A DNA stretch of 64,000 nucleotides from CAXXIC01 sp049315325 (GTDB lineage: Bacteria > Bacteroidota > Bacteroidia > Bacteroidales > UBA7332): NCBI GenBank assembly GCA_049315325.1, contig JBMOKJ010000001.1, positions 1 through 64,000 of the forward strand, read 5' to 3'. The translations under genes and the position numbers were made by a program. Position 1 is the first letter of the stretch. Each line of letters opens with the position of its first letter. Under the pieces are notes generated by a model that had not been told where the DNA came from, ran no database searches, and saw only the letters and a program-made list of their open reading frames with translations. This document shows positions 9,939 through 18,632 of the stretch, in pieces.

Positions 9939-11096
9939 TTATTTTGCAGAACTTGCGGCAGAAGGTAGTGCACTCTTATTACCAATAACATAGAAGTTAT
10001 TTCCGAAAGATGGAATGCTCAACCCTTTTGCTGTAACGGTATATGGGTTGCTTCCGTTTGAAGTACCTACTGGAGCAACGGTATATTCTGTTTTGAAGTT
10101 ACCCAAAAATGATGCAGCACCTGCATTGTATGCTTTTGCAAAGTCGGTACTATTAAATTGGAAGGTGATGTCTGCGGTAGTATTTCCAGTTGAGCTCTTA
10201 ACCGACCATTCCAAGTTCACGATTTTGGTGGAATCTATTGGGGCATTGGTCAATTTTGGTTTAACGATCACTGTGATATTGGGATTAACTGCACTAGTAT
10301 TTTTAATAGTTAGTGGTGTATATCCATTCGCTGTTCCTACAGGATAGACTAATTCATTCGAACCTACACCCCTTCTAACAAATGACCCAACTGCCAAAAT
10401 ATAACTAGCACTACTACCGCCTTCTATTGTAGAACCAGGATTCATATATAGGGTTCTTAAAGTACCTGTGCGACCATCAATTGAATTATTGAAGGCAAGC
10501 ATTCCTCTTGTCAAGGTTAGTTTCCCTGTGATAGTCACATCTCCTCCACCAACAAATACGGCAATTGAGCCAATATTAGTAGAGTTATCAATGGTTACGT
10601 TGTTATACGTTCCACCTGAAAGTGACTGGGTTTTTGTACCGTTGAGTACAATATCAAAAGACCATTTTTTTCGATTAGGCAGAGGCACTACATTGGCGAC
10701 TTTCAACACGCCCTCTCCGATAGATGTGAATGTGCCACCACTTAATTTCAAGGTTCTCACATCCAATGTGTTTCCACTATTAATTCTCAGATACGAAACA
10801 ATCACTAAAGAGTTGATACCACCAGTCATGGTCACTGAACCTGTTCCAACAACTGCTAAACTAGCGATTGTTTCGGCTTTGACATTGGTAATGGTTATTC
10901 CAGCTGCGGCAGATGGAGTAAATACGATAGAATCTGTAGCATCTGGAGTTGTACGTGCTGGACTCCAGTTAGTTGGAACCTGATAATCTGTAGAGGTTGT
11001 ACCCACCCATTTGTAAGTGGCTCCTACTGCATTTGCTGCCATAAAAGCAGACATTAAAAAGAAAATAAGAACAAGTTGTTTTAATGTAGATTTCAT
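9939..11096 (-). CDS. Secreted beta-helix-like protein, function unknown
   Basis: The 385-residue product has a signal peptide (cleavage near MAANAVGA). It opens with a W-V-G-T ... NWSPARTTPDATDSIVF pattern and continues with short Thr/Gly/Asn-rich strands (SLAVVGTGSVTMTGG, LTLTRGMLAFNN), as in right-handed beta-helix or adhesin-like surface proteins. It resembles the N-terminal part of the T9SS protein at 25581-27893 (DWSNPANWTGG). Unlike that protein it has no recognisable T9SS tail. It follows the SusCD/DUF5017 set, a position often used for surface glycan-binding proteins, so glycan binding is a reasonable but unproven guess. Confidence 0.55.
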   Translation of the reverse strand: MKSTLKQLVLIFFLMSAFMAANAVGATYKWVGTTSTDYQVPTNWSPARTTPDATDSIVFTPSAAAGITITNVKAETIASLAVVGTGSVTMTGGINSLVIVSYLRINSGNTLDVRTLKLSGGTFTSIGEGVLKVANVVPLPNRKKWSFDIVLNGTKTQSLSGGTYNNVTIDNSTNIGSIAVFVGGGDVTITGKLTLTRGMLAFNNSIDGRTGTLRTLYMNPGSTIEGGSSASYILAVGSFVRRGVGSNELVYPVGTANGYTPLTIKNTSAVNPNITVIVKPKLTNAPIDSTKIVNLEWSVKSSTGNTTADITFQFNSTDFAKAYNAGAASFLGNFKTEYTVAPVGTSNGSNPYTVTAKGLSIPSFGNNFYVIGNKSALPSAASSAK

Positions 11097-11127
11097 AATG
11101 TTTATAAATAATATGTCAATAGAATTA

Positions 11128-12036
11128 TTAGTTTGTTATGGTAAATGTTAATCGCCTCTCTAATTGTTTCGAATCATATTTAGTAAGATTCTTGCCGAGA
11201 AAAACCAGTTCGTAAGTACCCGGAGTTTTGTAAATATATTGGTATACTTCAGTTCTTTTAATGTCCACCCATTTAACCGGAAGAGCCAAGCTCGGAGTGC
11301 AATTTATTGGAGTTAGTGCTTTGGTTATGATCCAATCTTCATTAATGGCTGATTTTGCCGCACCACCAGTGGCAGTTAATGCAGTAGAACTGATTGTCCA
11401 TTTAACAGCTGTATTTAATGAATCCACATAAGTCCACCCAGCAGTACTCAGATTTACGATGGGGAAAGAATCATTCTCTGCTGATTTTACATAAAGGTTA
11501 AAACTTCGAATAATCCACGTATTTTGCCTGACTGTGGCATTATAAGAATCCTTTTTCCGAAAAGCCACATATACATTATTGTATGCTTTTACATAATCGC
11601 TTATATTAACAGCTCCTGACAATGTATTGTCAGCTCCGGTTGATAAAATTGCTCTGCTAGATATATCAGTCCAAACTCCATTCCTCAAATTTGTCTTATT
11701 AAACACCTGTTTCCCACTTGTAAAGTCGGGTTTGTAGTCAGTCGAAATCATTAGTTTGAGCGAATCGTTTAGCAAAGATCCCTGCAAATATGAACTGAAG
11801 CGTATAAATGTCTGCCCCGTCAAGGTGTCTCGATCTTTATATTTATAATTATAACCGCTTATGCCCGGATAAAAATTAATAAAATCAGGATTCCCACTAA
11901 TATGAAACGTAATAGTATCACCTACCCGATAAGTAGTTTTATCGGTAGTTACGTCAAAAGAGACCTCAGGCACATCCGTATATACACAACTATGTAAACA
12001 AATGCCAATTAGCAATAATACAAATATTTTTTTCAT
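11128..12036 (-). CDS. DUF5017-type surface lipoprotein of the SusCD set
   Basis: I start at the ATG at 12036 (302 residues). An upstream TTG at 12051 would add five residues before a complete lipoprotein signal peptide (MKKIFVLLLIGICLHSC, lipobox Cys). The segment VGDTITFHISGNPDFINFYPG and a terminal Ig-like strand set (GTYELVFLGKNLT) match DUF5017, a family usually coded next to susD. It is a counterpart of 47788-48882 in the second cassette. The likely role is outer-membrane, surface-exposed glycan binding with the SusCD pair, as with SusE/SusF-type proteins; direct binding data are not implied. Confidence 0.7.
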   Translation of the reverse strand: MKKIFVLLLIGICLHSCVYTDVPEVSFDVTTDKTTYRVGDTITFHISGNPDFINFYPGISGYNYKYKDRDTLTGQTFIRFSSYLQGSLLNDSLKLMISTDYKPDFTSGKQVFNKTNLRNGVWTDISSRAILSTGADNTLSGAVNISDYVKAYNNVYVAFRKKDSYNATVRQNTWIIRSFNLYVKSAENDSFPIVNLSTAGWTYVDSLNTAVKWTISSTALTATGGAAKSAINEDWIITKALTPINCTPSLALPVKWVDIKRTEVYQYIYKTPGTYELVFLGKNLTKYDSKQLERRLTFTITN

Positions 12037-12155
12037 ACGTTTATTTTTCAATTAGTTGTCGTAAGAAACTCGCAATACACAGTTTTTATTAGTTTAAACA
12101 ACAGTTTTAATGCTTGTTTCATGTGAATTATCTATTTCTAAAATTATCAATCATC

Positions 12156-13745
12156 TTAGTACCCCACATTTTGGAGCATTAACGTATTATTGGTCATTTC
12201 ACTCAAAGGAATAGGTAGCAAAACATTTTTATCAGAGATATTATCGCTTAGATTTGTAACAACGGCAGGGGGAGTCGGAGCCGTTAAGTCCGTTTTAAAA
12301 GCTTTAACCGAGCTCACAAAAATACCCCATCGGATTAAATCATGGGTTCTTACCCCTTCAAAACAGAGTTCCCTGAGTCGTTCATCCATAATCATGCTTC
12401 TGAATGCTGCCTTATCGGGTGTTGTGGAAAGTGTAAATACTGATGCTCCTGACCTTGCCCTAACCAGATTTACGGCATTAAAAGCATCTGTAGTAGGACC
12501 ATTAATCTCATTTTCGGCCTCAGCAAACATCAATAATACATCGGCATATCTGATTAATGGGAAATTAATTCCGGTCTGAAACTTAATTTTTGGTGATACG
12601 GGTTCATATTCCCTGCGGTATTTACCTGGATTTCTCTCTCCCCACACAAATGATGTACTTGTAAAATTAGATCTGCTGGTAGTACTTGTTGTTGTAGTTC
12701 CGGTTGTTGTAGTAACGGTTTTAAAAGTATAGGTTGCAAAATTCCAGTCACGCCTTTTATCATTTGGATCATTATAAGTGTTCCACAACTTTTTTGTTCC
12801 GGCAACAATGTTGGCACAATATCCGGTATCTACATTTGAACAATTTATCCCCATTCTATAACCTAATGCACCAAAATTTGCAGCAGTCGCACCGGTTGGG
12901 TTTATTTTAAATTCTATTTCAAAGATAGATTCTTTGGGATCGTATTTGTCTTGTGCCAGATTGATAAACATTTGCTTGTAATCCGGATTTAAAATGTGCA
13001 AATTCGAACTCATCACTTTATATGCCCAATTTTTCGCATCAACAAATTTTGTAGCATCATTGATAGGATACCCTGCCATTTTTAAATTAACTTTTGCTAA
13101 TAATGCCTGTGCTGCACTTTTGGAAGGCTTTCCGCTCCCGGTTGTGCCTAGTTTATCCATTGTCGGCAAATCGGCCTCCGCCTCTGTAAGGTCCTTTATT
13201 ATTTGTGCATAAACTTCAGGCAGTGCATTTCTAGCTATTCTCACATCAATGTATGAATTTACCGGTTTCAAACGAATGGGAACCCCTCCAAAACGATCGG
13301 CAAGCACTGAGTAAATAAGTCCTCTCACAAATTTAGCCTGTGCTACGGCTGACACTTTCACCAAGCTATCTGCAGGTGATGTCGCCATAGCTTCTATGAT
13401 TGAATTTGCCCTGTCTACTCCTGTATAGCAGCTATTCCAAAGACTTGTAACACTTCCATCAGCACTTATTTCATTATGGGTATAGGGATAATAGCCTGCA
13501 GTTGAAGAAGTGCAATAGGCTTCATCATTCCCTATTTCAGTATACAAAAATAAATTAGAGCCATACATCCCACCGCTAGCTAGCATATTATACATCCCAT
13601 TCAATGCCAGATTGATTTGTGCTGGAGTATTATACATATCTTCGAACATTACAATACCCTGCGGTTTTATATTCAGACTGTCATCGCAGGATTGAAATAA
13701 TGCGAAAGAACAGGAAATGAATAGTATATAAAGTAGTTTTTTCAT
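12156..13745 (-). CDS. SusD/RagB-family outer-membrane lipoprotein
   Basis: The product is 529 residues with a lipoprotein signal (ALFQSC lipobox), the N-terminal SusD motif NLALNGMYNMLASG, TPR-like helices (ARNALPEVYAQIIKDL), and the C-terminal block LIRYADVLLMFAEAENEI ... RLRELCFEGVRTHDLIRWG that is diagnostic of SusD. It ends in NVGY. SusD proteins form the lid of the SusC transporter and bind glycan at the cell surface. The gene starts 20 bases after susC1, the standard order. Confidence 0.95.
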   Translation of the reverse strand: MKKLLYILFISCSFALFQSCDDSLNIKPQGIVMFEDMYNTPAQINLALNGMYNMLASGGMYGSNLFLYTEIGNDEAYCTSSTAGYYPYTHNEISADGSVTSLWNSCYTGVDRANSIIEAMATSPADSLVKVSAVAQAKFVRGLIYSVLADRFGGVPIRLKPVNSYIDVRIARNALPEVYAQIIKDLTEAEADLPTMDKLGTTGSGKPSKSAAQALLAKVNLKMAGYPINDATKFVDAKNWAYKVMSSNLHILNPDYKQMFINLAQDKYDPKESIFEIEFKINPTGATAANFGALGYRMGINCSNVDTGYCANIVAGTKKLWNTYNDPNDKRRDWNFATYTFKTVTTTTGTTTTSTTSRSNFTSTSFVWGERNPGKYRREYEPVSPKIKFQTGINFPLIRYADVLLMFAEAENEINGPTTDAFNAVNLVRARSGASVFTLSTTPDKAAFRSMIMDERLRELCFEGVRTHDLIRWGIFVSSVKAFKTDLTAPTPPAVVTNLSDNISDKNVLLPIPLSEMTNNTLMLQNVGY

Positions 13746-13765
13746 ACAACAATTATTTTAAATAA

Positions 13766-16700
13766 TTATAAAGTCAATTTAACCCCAATCGTTACAATTC
13801 TAGCTAAAGGATAAGCTGAGTAATCATATCCCGGAGACAGAGCTGCCGCTGTAGTGACAGTAGATACATCTGGATTGCCTCCGCTATATTTTGTCATCGT
13901 GAACAGGTTTTGAGCTGAAACGAAAACTCCCACCGATGTCAGAGATAATTTTTTTGCAAGTTTTCCCGGAAGATTATAACCCAATTGTACTGTTTTTAGA
14001 CGTAAATAAGAACCGTCTTCAATTATCCTCGTAGAAGGCATACTGACATTATTTGCTCCATTATTTACACTTACAATAGGCATACTTGCATTCGGATTGT
14101 CGGGCGTCCAACGGTTGCTTAGTGCAGCTGTTGCATACTGATTACTATTAAAAGAATATTTGAATTGCTCCATGTACAACCGGTTAGCATTCATTATGTT
14201 ATTCCCATACGACCATTGAAAGAATACATTTAAAGAAAAACCTCGATAACTGAAATTATTCCCAAATCCTCCGACATGAAGGGGATTCCCATTCCCTATC
14301 ACTGTTTGATCTTTAACATCAACCACTCCATCACCATTCAAATCTTTATATTTTGCATTGCCCGGTTGTATTGCAGTTCTTAAAGCACCATTAGTTGGTA
14401 TCTCAGGTTTTAATACGTATGAACCGTTTTTATTATCAATAAAATCATTCAATTGATATAAACCATCATAAATGTATCCATACATCATCCCCATTTGACC
14501 CCCTTTTTTGCTGATATAACTCCCAACCATCAATGCTTCCTGTCCAAATGCTAAATCAATAATTTTATTTCTATTGAAAGCTATATTGAAGTTAGTTGTC
14601 CAACTGAAATCCTTGGTTTTAATGTTAGTGGTATTAACGGTAAACTCTAAACCGGAATTTTGAACTGAACCAATGTTTACCATTGATGACGGAAAACCTG
14701 AAGAGCCTGGCAGTGAAACATTCAACAATAAATCATTGGTTAATTTGTTGTAATAATCGACTACGAAGCCTACTCTCCCTTTAAACAGAAGAACATCTAA
14801 TCCTATATTAGTTTGACTTGTAGTTTCCCATTTAAGATTATCATTTTCAATCGAGGTTCTGTATGCACCGGGCACTAAAACAGACCCAAAAGAATAATAC
14901 CCGTTTTGAACCTGAGTACCTGATATGTATGAAAAATCAGAGACGCGGTTATTTCCGGTCAGCCCATAACTCAACCGTAATTTAGCATCCGAAACAACCG
15001 GAACAGCTTTCATAAATGGTTCACTTGAAATACGCCATGAGAGTGCTGCTGATGGGAAATAACCCCATCTGTTTCCTGCTGCAAACTTTGAGCTACCATC
15101 CGCACGATAAGACATAGTCAGATAATATTTTGAATTATAATCATACATCAAACGTCCGAAATAGGAAATAAGAAGGTTTTGTGATGTAGAAGATACCGCT
15201 GTAGTCAATACTCCTTGATTTAGTGCATAAATTCCCAACGCCTCGTTCGAGATATTATTGGCAGCATAACCATTTGCATTAGTTTGGGTATTTTGCTCAG
15301 AAGTTCCTCCCAACAAAGTAATATTGTGATTCTTGAAAAATTTATTTTTATAAGTTAGAGTACCTTCAATACCAGTAATATCTACAGTGGCGTTATTAAT
15401 GCTCCCATTAGGCCCGTAAGTCCCCTGCGGGGTTCTTCTGTCTCCAAAGCGGGTATTGCTATTATAAAACAGATTAGTTTGTGTACCATTTTCAGTAAAA
15501 CTTCCATTGATATTCAGCTTCAACTCTTTCAAAATACTATAATTGATAGTTGATACTGCAAGTATAGATTTCTGTAAGCGCTGATTTAAAGTATTCTTAA
15601 CTGTTTGAACCGGATTGTAACGATAATCGACGGTTGGATCGATAGTAGGATCCAATCCGTAATCCATCAAATCAATGTCATCTGATCCTGAAACAGGCCG
15701 ATAAGTCCAAACATCTGAAAATAAAGCCATTGATGGATTACCGGCTGTACTACCTGTAAAATAATCTCTTGCCACAACACCAAAGGTTTCTGTATTGGCA
15801 TAATTTAAGTTGGCAGATATTGTCAGTTTATTGTCAATTTTTTGGGATATATTAAATCGTCCCTGGTATCGTTTAAATCCGGAATTTATTATAATACCTT
15901 TTTGATCAGTATACGAACCCGAAAGTGAGTAGTTTGTGCCTCCATTATCACCCCGAATTGTCAAATTCATGTTATTATATAAAGCATTCTGGCATAAAAC
16001 ATCTGACCAGTTAATACTTTTAACATCTTTATAACTATCAAGTGTTCTTCCATTTTGAAAATAGTATGTAGCGGTTCTGGCAGGATCTAATTTGTTATTC
16101 AATTCTACGAATTGATATGCCGAAAGTAATTGTTGAGTTTTATTATTGCTGGCCTGACCAACATTAAAATCTATACTAATTAATGGTTTTCCCTTGATCC
16201 CTTTTTTGGTAGTAATCTGTATAACTCCATTTGCTGCACGCGAGCCATAAATGGCAGTGGCAGAAGCATCTTTCAACACATCCATCGACTCAATGTCCGA
16301 AGGATTAATAGAGTTACTGTTGATATTTTCTACTGCTACTCCATCAATCACATATAAAGGTGTATTATCCTGAGTAAGAGAGCTATTTCCTCTGATCACA
16401 ATATTGGGCATTTCACCCGGCTGTCCGTCCACAGACACAACCTGAACCCCTGCTACCCGTCCTGCAAGCGCCTCATCGAAGCTTTTCACGGGTGCTTTTT
16501 GCATATCAGATATATTTACACTGGAAACAGCGCCTGTAAGGTCTTTTTTGCGAACTGAACCATAACCTATAACTACGGTCTCATTGAGATTTTTAGAATC
16601 TAAGACTAATGAAATTGTAGCATTATTCGCTTGTGAGGCTGAAATTTCTTTCTTTTCATACCCTAAATATGAGAAAATAATCGTTTTACTAGAATTGGTT

Positions 16701-16927
16701 TTCAAGTTATAGCTACCTTTCAAATCAGTAACTGTCCCAACCTTTTCCCCTTTAACTTGCACATACACACCAGGCAATGATGCTCCAGATTCATCAACAA
16801 CTTTTCCAACAACTTTAATTTCCGAATTCTGAGCATAGTTACCTTGAATTAGAAAGCAAAAAAACAAGATAATAGAAATAGGAAGAATAGATTTTTTCCT
16901 CCGCTTTTGTGTTTTAAATAGGTTCAT
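13766..16927 (-). CDS. SusC/RagA TonB-dependent glycan importer (susC1)
   Basis: The 1053-residue product has a signal peptide, a carboxypeptidase-regulatory-like domain at about residues 38-115 (VVGKVVDESGASLPGVYVQV), a TonB-box-like ETVVIGYG, a plug with NIVIRGNSSLTQDNTPLYVIDG and SATAIYGSRAANGVI, and a beta-barrel to the end. SusC proteins import oligosaccharides across the outer membrane using TonB. It leads the left arm of the PUL. A TACTTTAG near-match to the Bacteroidota -7 box lies at 17002-17009 on this strand, about 75 bases upstream. The closest relative in the window is susC2 (42630-45941). Confidence 0.95.
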   Translation of the reverse strand: MNLFKTQKRRKKSILPISIILFFCFLIQGNYAQNSEIKVVGKVVDESGASLPGVYVQVKGEKVGTVTDLKGSYNLKTNSSKTIIFSYLGYEKKEISASQANNATISLVLDSKNLNETVVIGYGSVRKKDLTGAVSSVNISDMQKAPVKSFDEALAGRVAGVQVVSVDGQPGEMPNIVIRGNSSLTQDNTPLYVIDGVAVENINSNSINPSDIESMDVLKDASATAIYGSRAANGVIQITTKKGIKGKPLISIDFNVGQASNNKTQQLLSAYQFVELNNKLDPARTATYYFQNGRTLDSYKDVKSINWSDVLCQNALYNNMNLTIRGDNGGTNYSLSGSYTDQKGIIINSGFKRYQGRFNISQKIDNKLTISANLNYANTETFGVVARDYFTGSTAGNPSMALFSDVWTYRPVSGSDDIDLMDYGLDPTIDPTVDYRYNPVQTVKNTLNQRLQKSILAVSTINYSILKELKLNINGSFTENGTQTNLFYNSNTRFGDRRTPQGTYGPNGSINNATVDITGIEGTLTYKNKFFKNHNITLLGGTSEQNTQTNANGYAANNISNEALGIYALNQGVLTTAVSSTSQNLLISYFGRLMYDYNSKYYLTMSYRADGSSKFAAGNRWGYFPSAALSWRISSEPFMKAVPVVSDAKLRLSYGLTGNNRVSDFSYISGTQVQNGYYSFGSVLVPGAYRTSIENDNLKWETTSQTNIGLDVLLFKGRVGFVVDYYNKLTNDLLLNVSLPGSSGFPSSMVNIGSVQNSGLEFTVNTTNIKTKDFSWTTNFNIAFNRNKIIDLAFGQEALMVGSYISKKGGQMGMMYGYIYDGLYQLNDFIDNKNGSYVLKPEIPTNGALRTAIQPGNAKYKDLNGDGVVDVKDQTVIGNGNPLHVGGFGNNFSYRGFSLNVFFQWSYGNNIMNANRLYMEQFKYSFNSNQYATAALSNRWTPDNPNASMPIVSVNNGANNVSMPSTRIIEDGSYLRLKTVQLGYNLPGKLAKKLSLTSVGVFVSAQNLFTMTKYSGGNPDVSTVTTAAALSPGYDYSAYPLARIVTIGVKLTL

Positions 16928-16994
16928 ACTACTTTTTTAAGGTTGACAATAAAGTAATTCCAAAACAAACTCAGCCATTTGACACATTCAAATT

Positions 16995-17216
16995 TCATCG
17001 GCTAAAGTAATATTGATTGGTGTAACTATATTTCGAAATCGTACAAAATATATTCTGTTTTTGTACAAAACAATCAAACCGCAATTCTAGCTCATCAATT
17101 CCATAAACGAGAACACTACTACCCCGAATTGCAGGATCAAAACTACTCACAATATCAATAACCTCCAAAATATCAAGGACTTGAGTCGCATTATTGTAGT
17201 CTATTGAAAACTGGAT
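16995..17216 (-). pseudogene. Truncated reading frame abutting the IS element
   Basis: On the minus strand 73 codons are open up to a TGA at 16995-16997. They include protein-like stretches such as VLDILEVIDIVSSFDPAIRG and SSVLVYGIDELELRF. There is no plausible start, and the frame stops being open at the left IS end (about 17212). I read it as the 3' remnant of an unknown gene whose 5' part was lost with the insertion. I do not recognise the family, and a chance open frame cannot be excluded. Apart from this, the 16928-17211 gap shows only the candidate susC1 -7 box. Confidence 0.3.
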
Positions 17217-17268
17217 TTAGTAACTTTGACGGGATAGAAAGTTAAGGGTAAAAACGTAACTTTGTAAT

Positions 17269-17567
17269 ATGATAAACTTAAGAAATCAGTACAGCCGTGA
17301 TTTCAAGGCAAATGTGGTTAAATTGAGTAATGAACGCATCAATGTATCAGAGCTTGCCCGAGAGTTGGGGCTAAAAGCGAGTCTTCTTTACCGCTAGCGA
17401 TTAGAACTAGAGAAAAAAGGTCGGAAAGTTTTCCAGGCAATGGTAAGCAATACGTTACCTCTGAGCAAGAAGAGTTGATAACTCTGCGCAAAGAGCTCAA
17501 GCGTAAGGATATGGAGCTTGAGATATTTAAAAAAGCAGTAAGCATCATCTCCAAGAGCAACTTTTGA
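17269..17567 (+). pseudogene. IS3-family orfA (broken)
   Basis: It reads MINLRNQYSRDFKANVVKLS and a helix-turn-helix segment (INVSELARELGLKASLLYR), then a TAG where family members have Trp. A +/-1 shift near 17430 (FPGNGKQ resumes in another frame) precedes the coiled-coil part LRKELKRKDMELEIFKKA. Two independent lesions show it is dead. The OrfA product normally binds the IS ends. Confidence 0.8.
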
Positions 17568-18444
17568 TCTATAAATTTGTAGATTACCATCGGAGGCAAT
17601 GACCAGTTGAGTTGATGTGTAACATATTAGAGATTTCGGCCTCGGGCTACTATCATTATCGCAAACATGGTGAGGGTAAGCGAGAGCAGAAAAAACAATC
17701 ACTACGCTATCAAATAACGGAAGTCTACTTTCAAACGCATCAGAGCTATGGTAGTCCTAGAAAAACCAAAGAGTTAACTCAGTTGGGATATCCGGTCTCA
17801 TCGGTCACCGTGGCAAAGCGAATGAAAGAGATTGGATTGAGAAACAAGCTAAGTAAAAATTCAAGATCACTACAGACTCAAAACACAAAGAACCAATAGC
17901 TGAAAACATAATAGATAGAAACTTTACAGCTCAAGAATCTGGTCAAAAATGCGTCTCAGATATTACCTACATTCAAACGATAGAAGGATTTATCTATTTT
18001 ACAACGGTGATTGATTTATTTGACAAAAAAGTGGTTGGTTGGAGCCTCAGTGATGGTATGAAGACGAGTGATACAGTATTGCCAGCATTCAAAATGGCTT
18101 GCACAAACAGATTGCTAAAACAAGGAATGATATTTCATTCTGATAGAGGAGTCCAATATTGCTGCAAAGAAACAGTCAATTACATTAAATCCTATAAATT
18201 CATACAAAGTATGTTTAGAACAGGGAATTGCTGGGATAATGCTGTGGCTGAAAGTTTCTTTAAATCTTTCAAATCAGAACTGATATATGGAAACAAACTA
18301 AAACCGAAAGAACAAATGAAGTTGGATGTTTTTGAATACATCGAATGCTGGTATAATAAATCAAGAAGGCATTCGGCTCTTCAAAATCAAACAATTGATG
18401 AATTTAATAACAATAAACCAAATCTTAATAAATCTGTCGCTTAA
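17567..18444 (+). pseudogene. IS3-family orfB transposase, DDE (broken)
   Basis: The frame starts across the orfA stop (IYKFVDYHRRQ), meets a TGA where Trp is expected (before PVELMCNILEIS), then runs through HTH_21-type sequence (QSYGSPRKTKEL). It shifts frame in an A-run near 17855 (SKN versus the expected SKKFKITTDSKH) and continues to the end. The integrase core keeps its acidic residues: SDITYIQ, FHSDRGVQY and NAVAESFFKSFKSEL. The A-run shift alone could be a sequencing artefact, but with the TGA the gene is inactive. Confidence 0.85.
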
Positions 18445-18510
18445 CTTTTTATCCAACTTTTATTTGGAAGTCCAGTCAAAAAAATTAAAATTTAAAGGTC
18501 CACTTTATAT

Positions 18511-18543
18511 CTTAACTTACCGTCCAGTTTTTTGGGAGCATCA
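18511..18543. repeat. Second IS3-end-like sequence
   Basis: CTTAACTTACCGTCCAG followed by TTTTTTGGGAGCATCA repeats the layout of the right IS end at 18440-18478 (CTTAACTT, TCCA-type core, terminal CA). It may be a relic of another IS insertion next to the first. Confidence 0.35.
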
Positions 18544-18581
18544 TACTTCGGAATAATTCCGTAATTCACTACAATATTATT

Positions 18582-18612
18582 GTTGTAGATAGATTGCTTT
18601 TTTGTACTTTTG
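18582..18612 (+). promoter_or_regulatory. Promoter of the HTCS gene
   Basis: TACTTTTG at 18605-18612 is a full match to the Bacteroidota -7 box TAnnTTTG. GTTG at 18582-18585 matches three of four -33 bases with 19-base spacing. The ATG follows 20 bases later. Two palindromes precede it: CGGAATAATTCCG (18549-18561) and CTACAA-N8-TTGTAG (18569-18588, overlapping the -33). Confidence 0.5.
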
Positions 18613-18632
18613 AAAAAATATAATTTAAAACT

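Larger units (their letters stand above)
17212..18474 (+). mobile_element. Decayed IS3-family insertion sequence
   Basis: About 1.26 kb with IS3-type orfA and orfB. The ends align as imperfect inverted repeats without gaps: TGGA ... GGATAGAAAGTTAAG at the left matches TGGA ... GGATAAAAAGTTAAG read inward from the right (ending 18474). No clear target duplication flanks it. Both transposase frames are broken, so it is not autonomous. It sits between the susC1 operon and the HTCS gene, which were probably divergent neighbours before insertion. Confidence 0.8.

Noticed and set aside
10015..10983. Long open frames on the plus strand opposite the beta-helix gene, and similar ones opposite other large genes
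   Set aside because: They lie antisense to genes with clear signal peptides and family motifs, have no recognisable domains, and are frame shadows.
17041..17070. GTACAAAA direct repeats 22 bases apart (and an inverted TTTTGTAC) upstream of susC1, tempting as an operator
   Set aside because: They do not match the half-sites of the other three promoters and lie inside the truncated open frame at 16995-17216, so they may be coding sequence; too weak to list as a site.
17850..17870. Frameshift in the orfB A-run as a programmed shift
   Set aside because: Programmed shifting in IS3 elements occurs between orfA and orfB, not within the orfB core; with two nonsense codons present, decay is the simpler reading.
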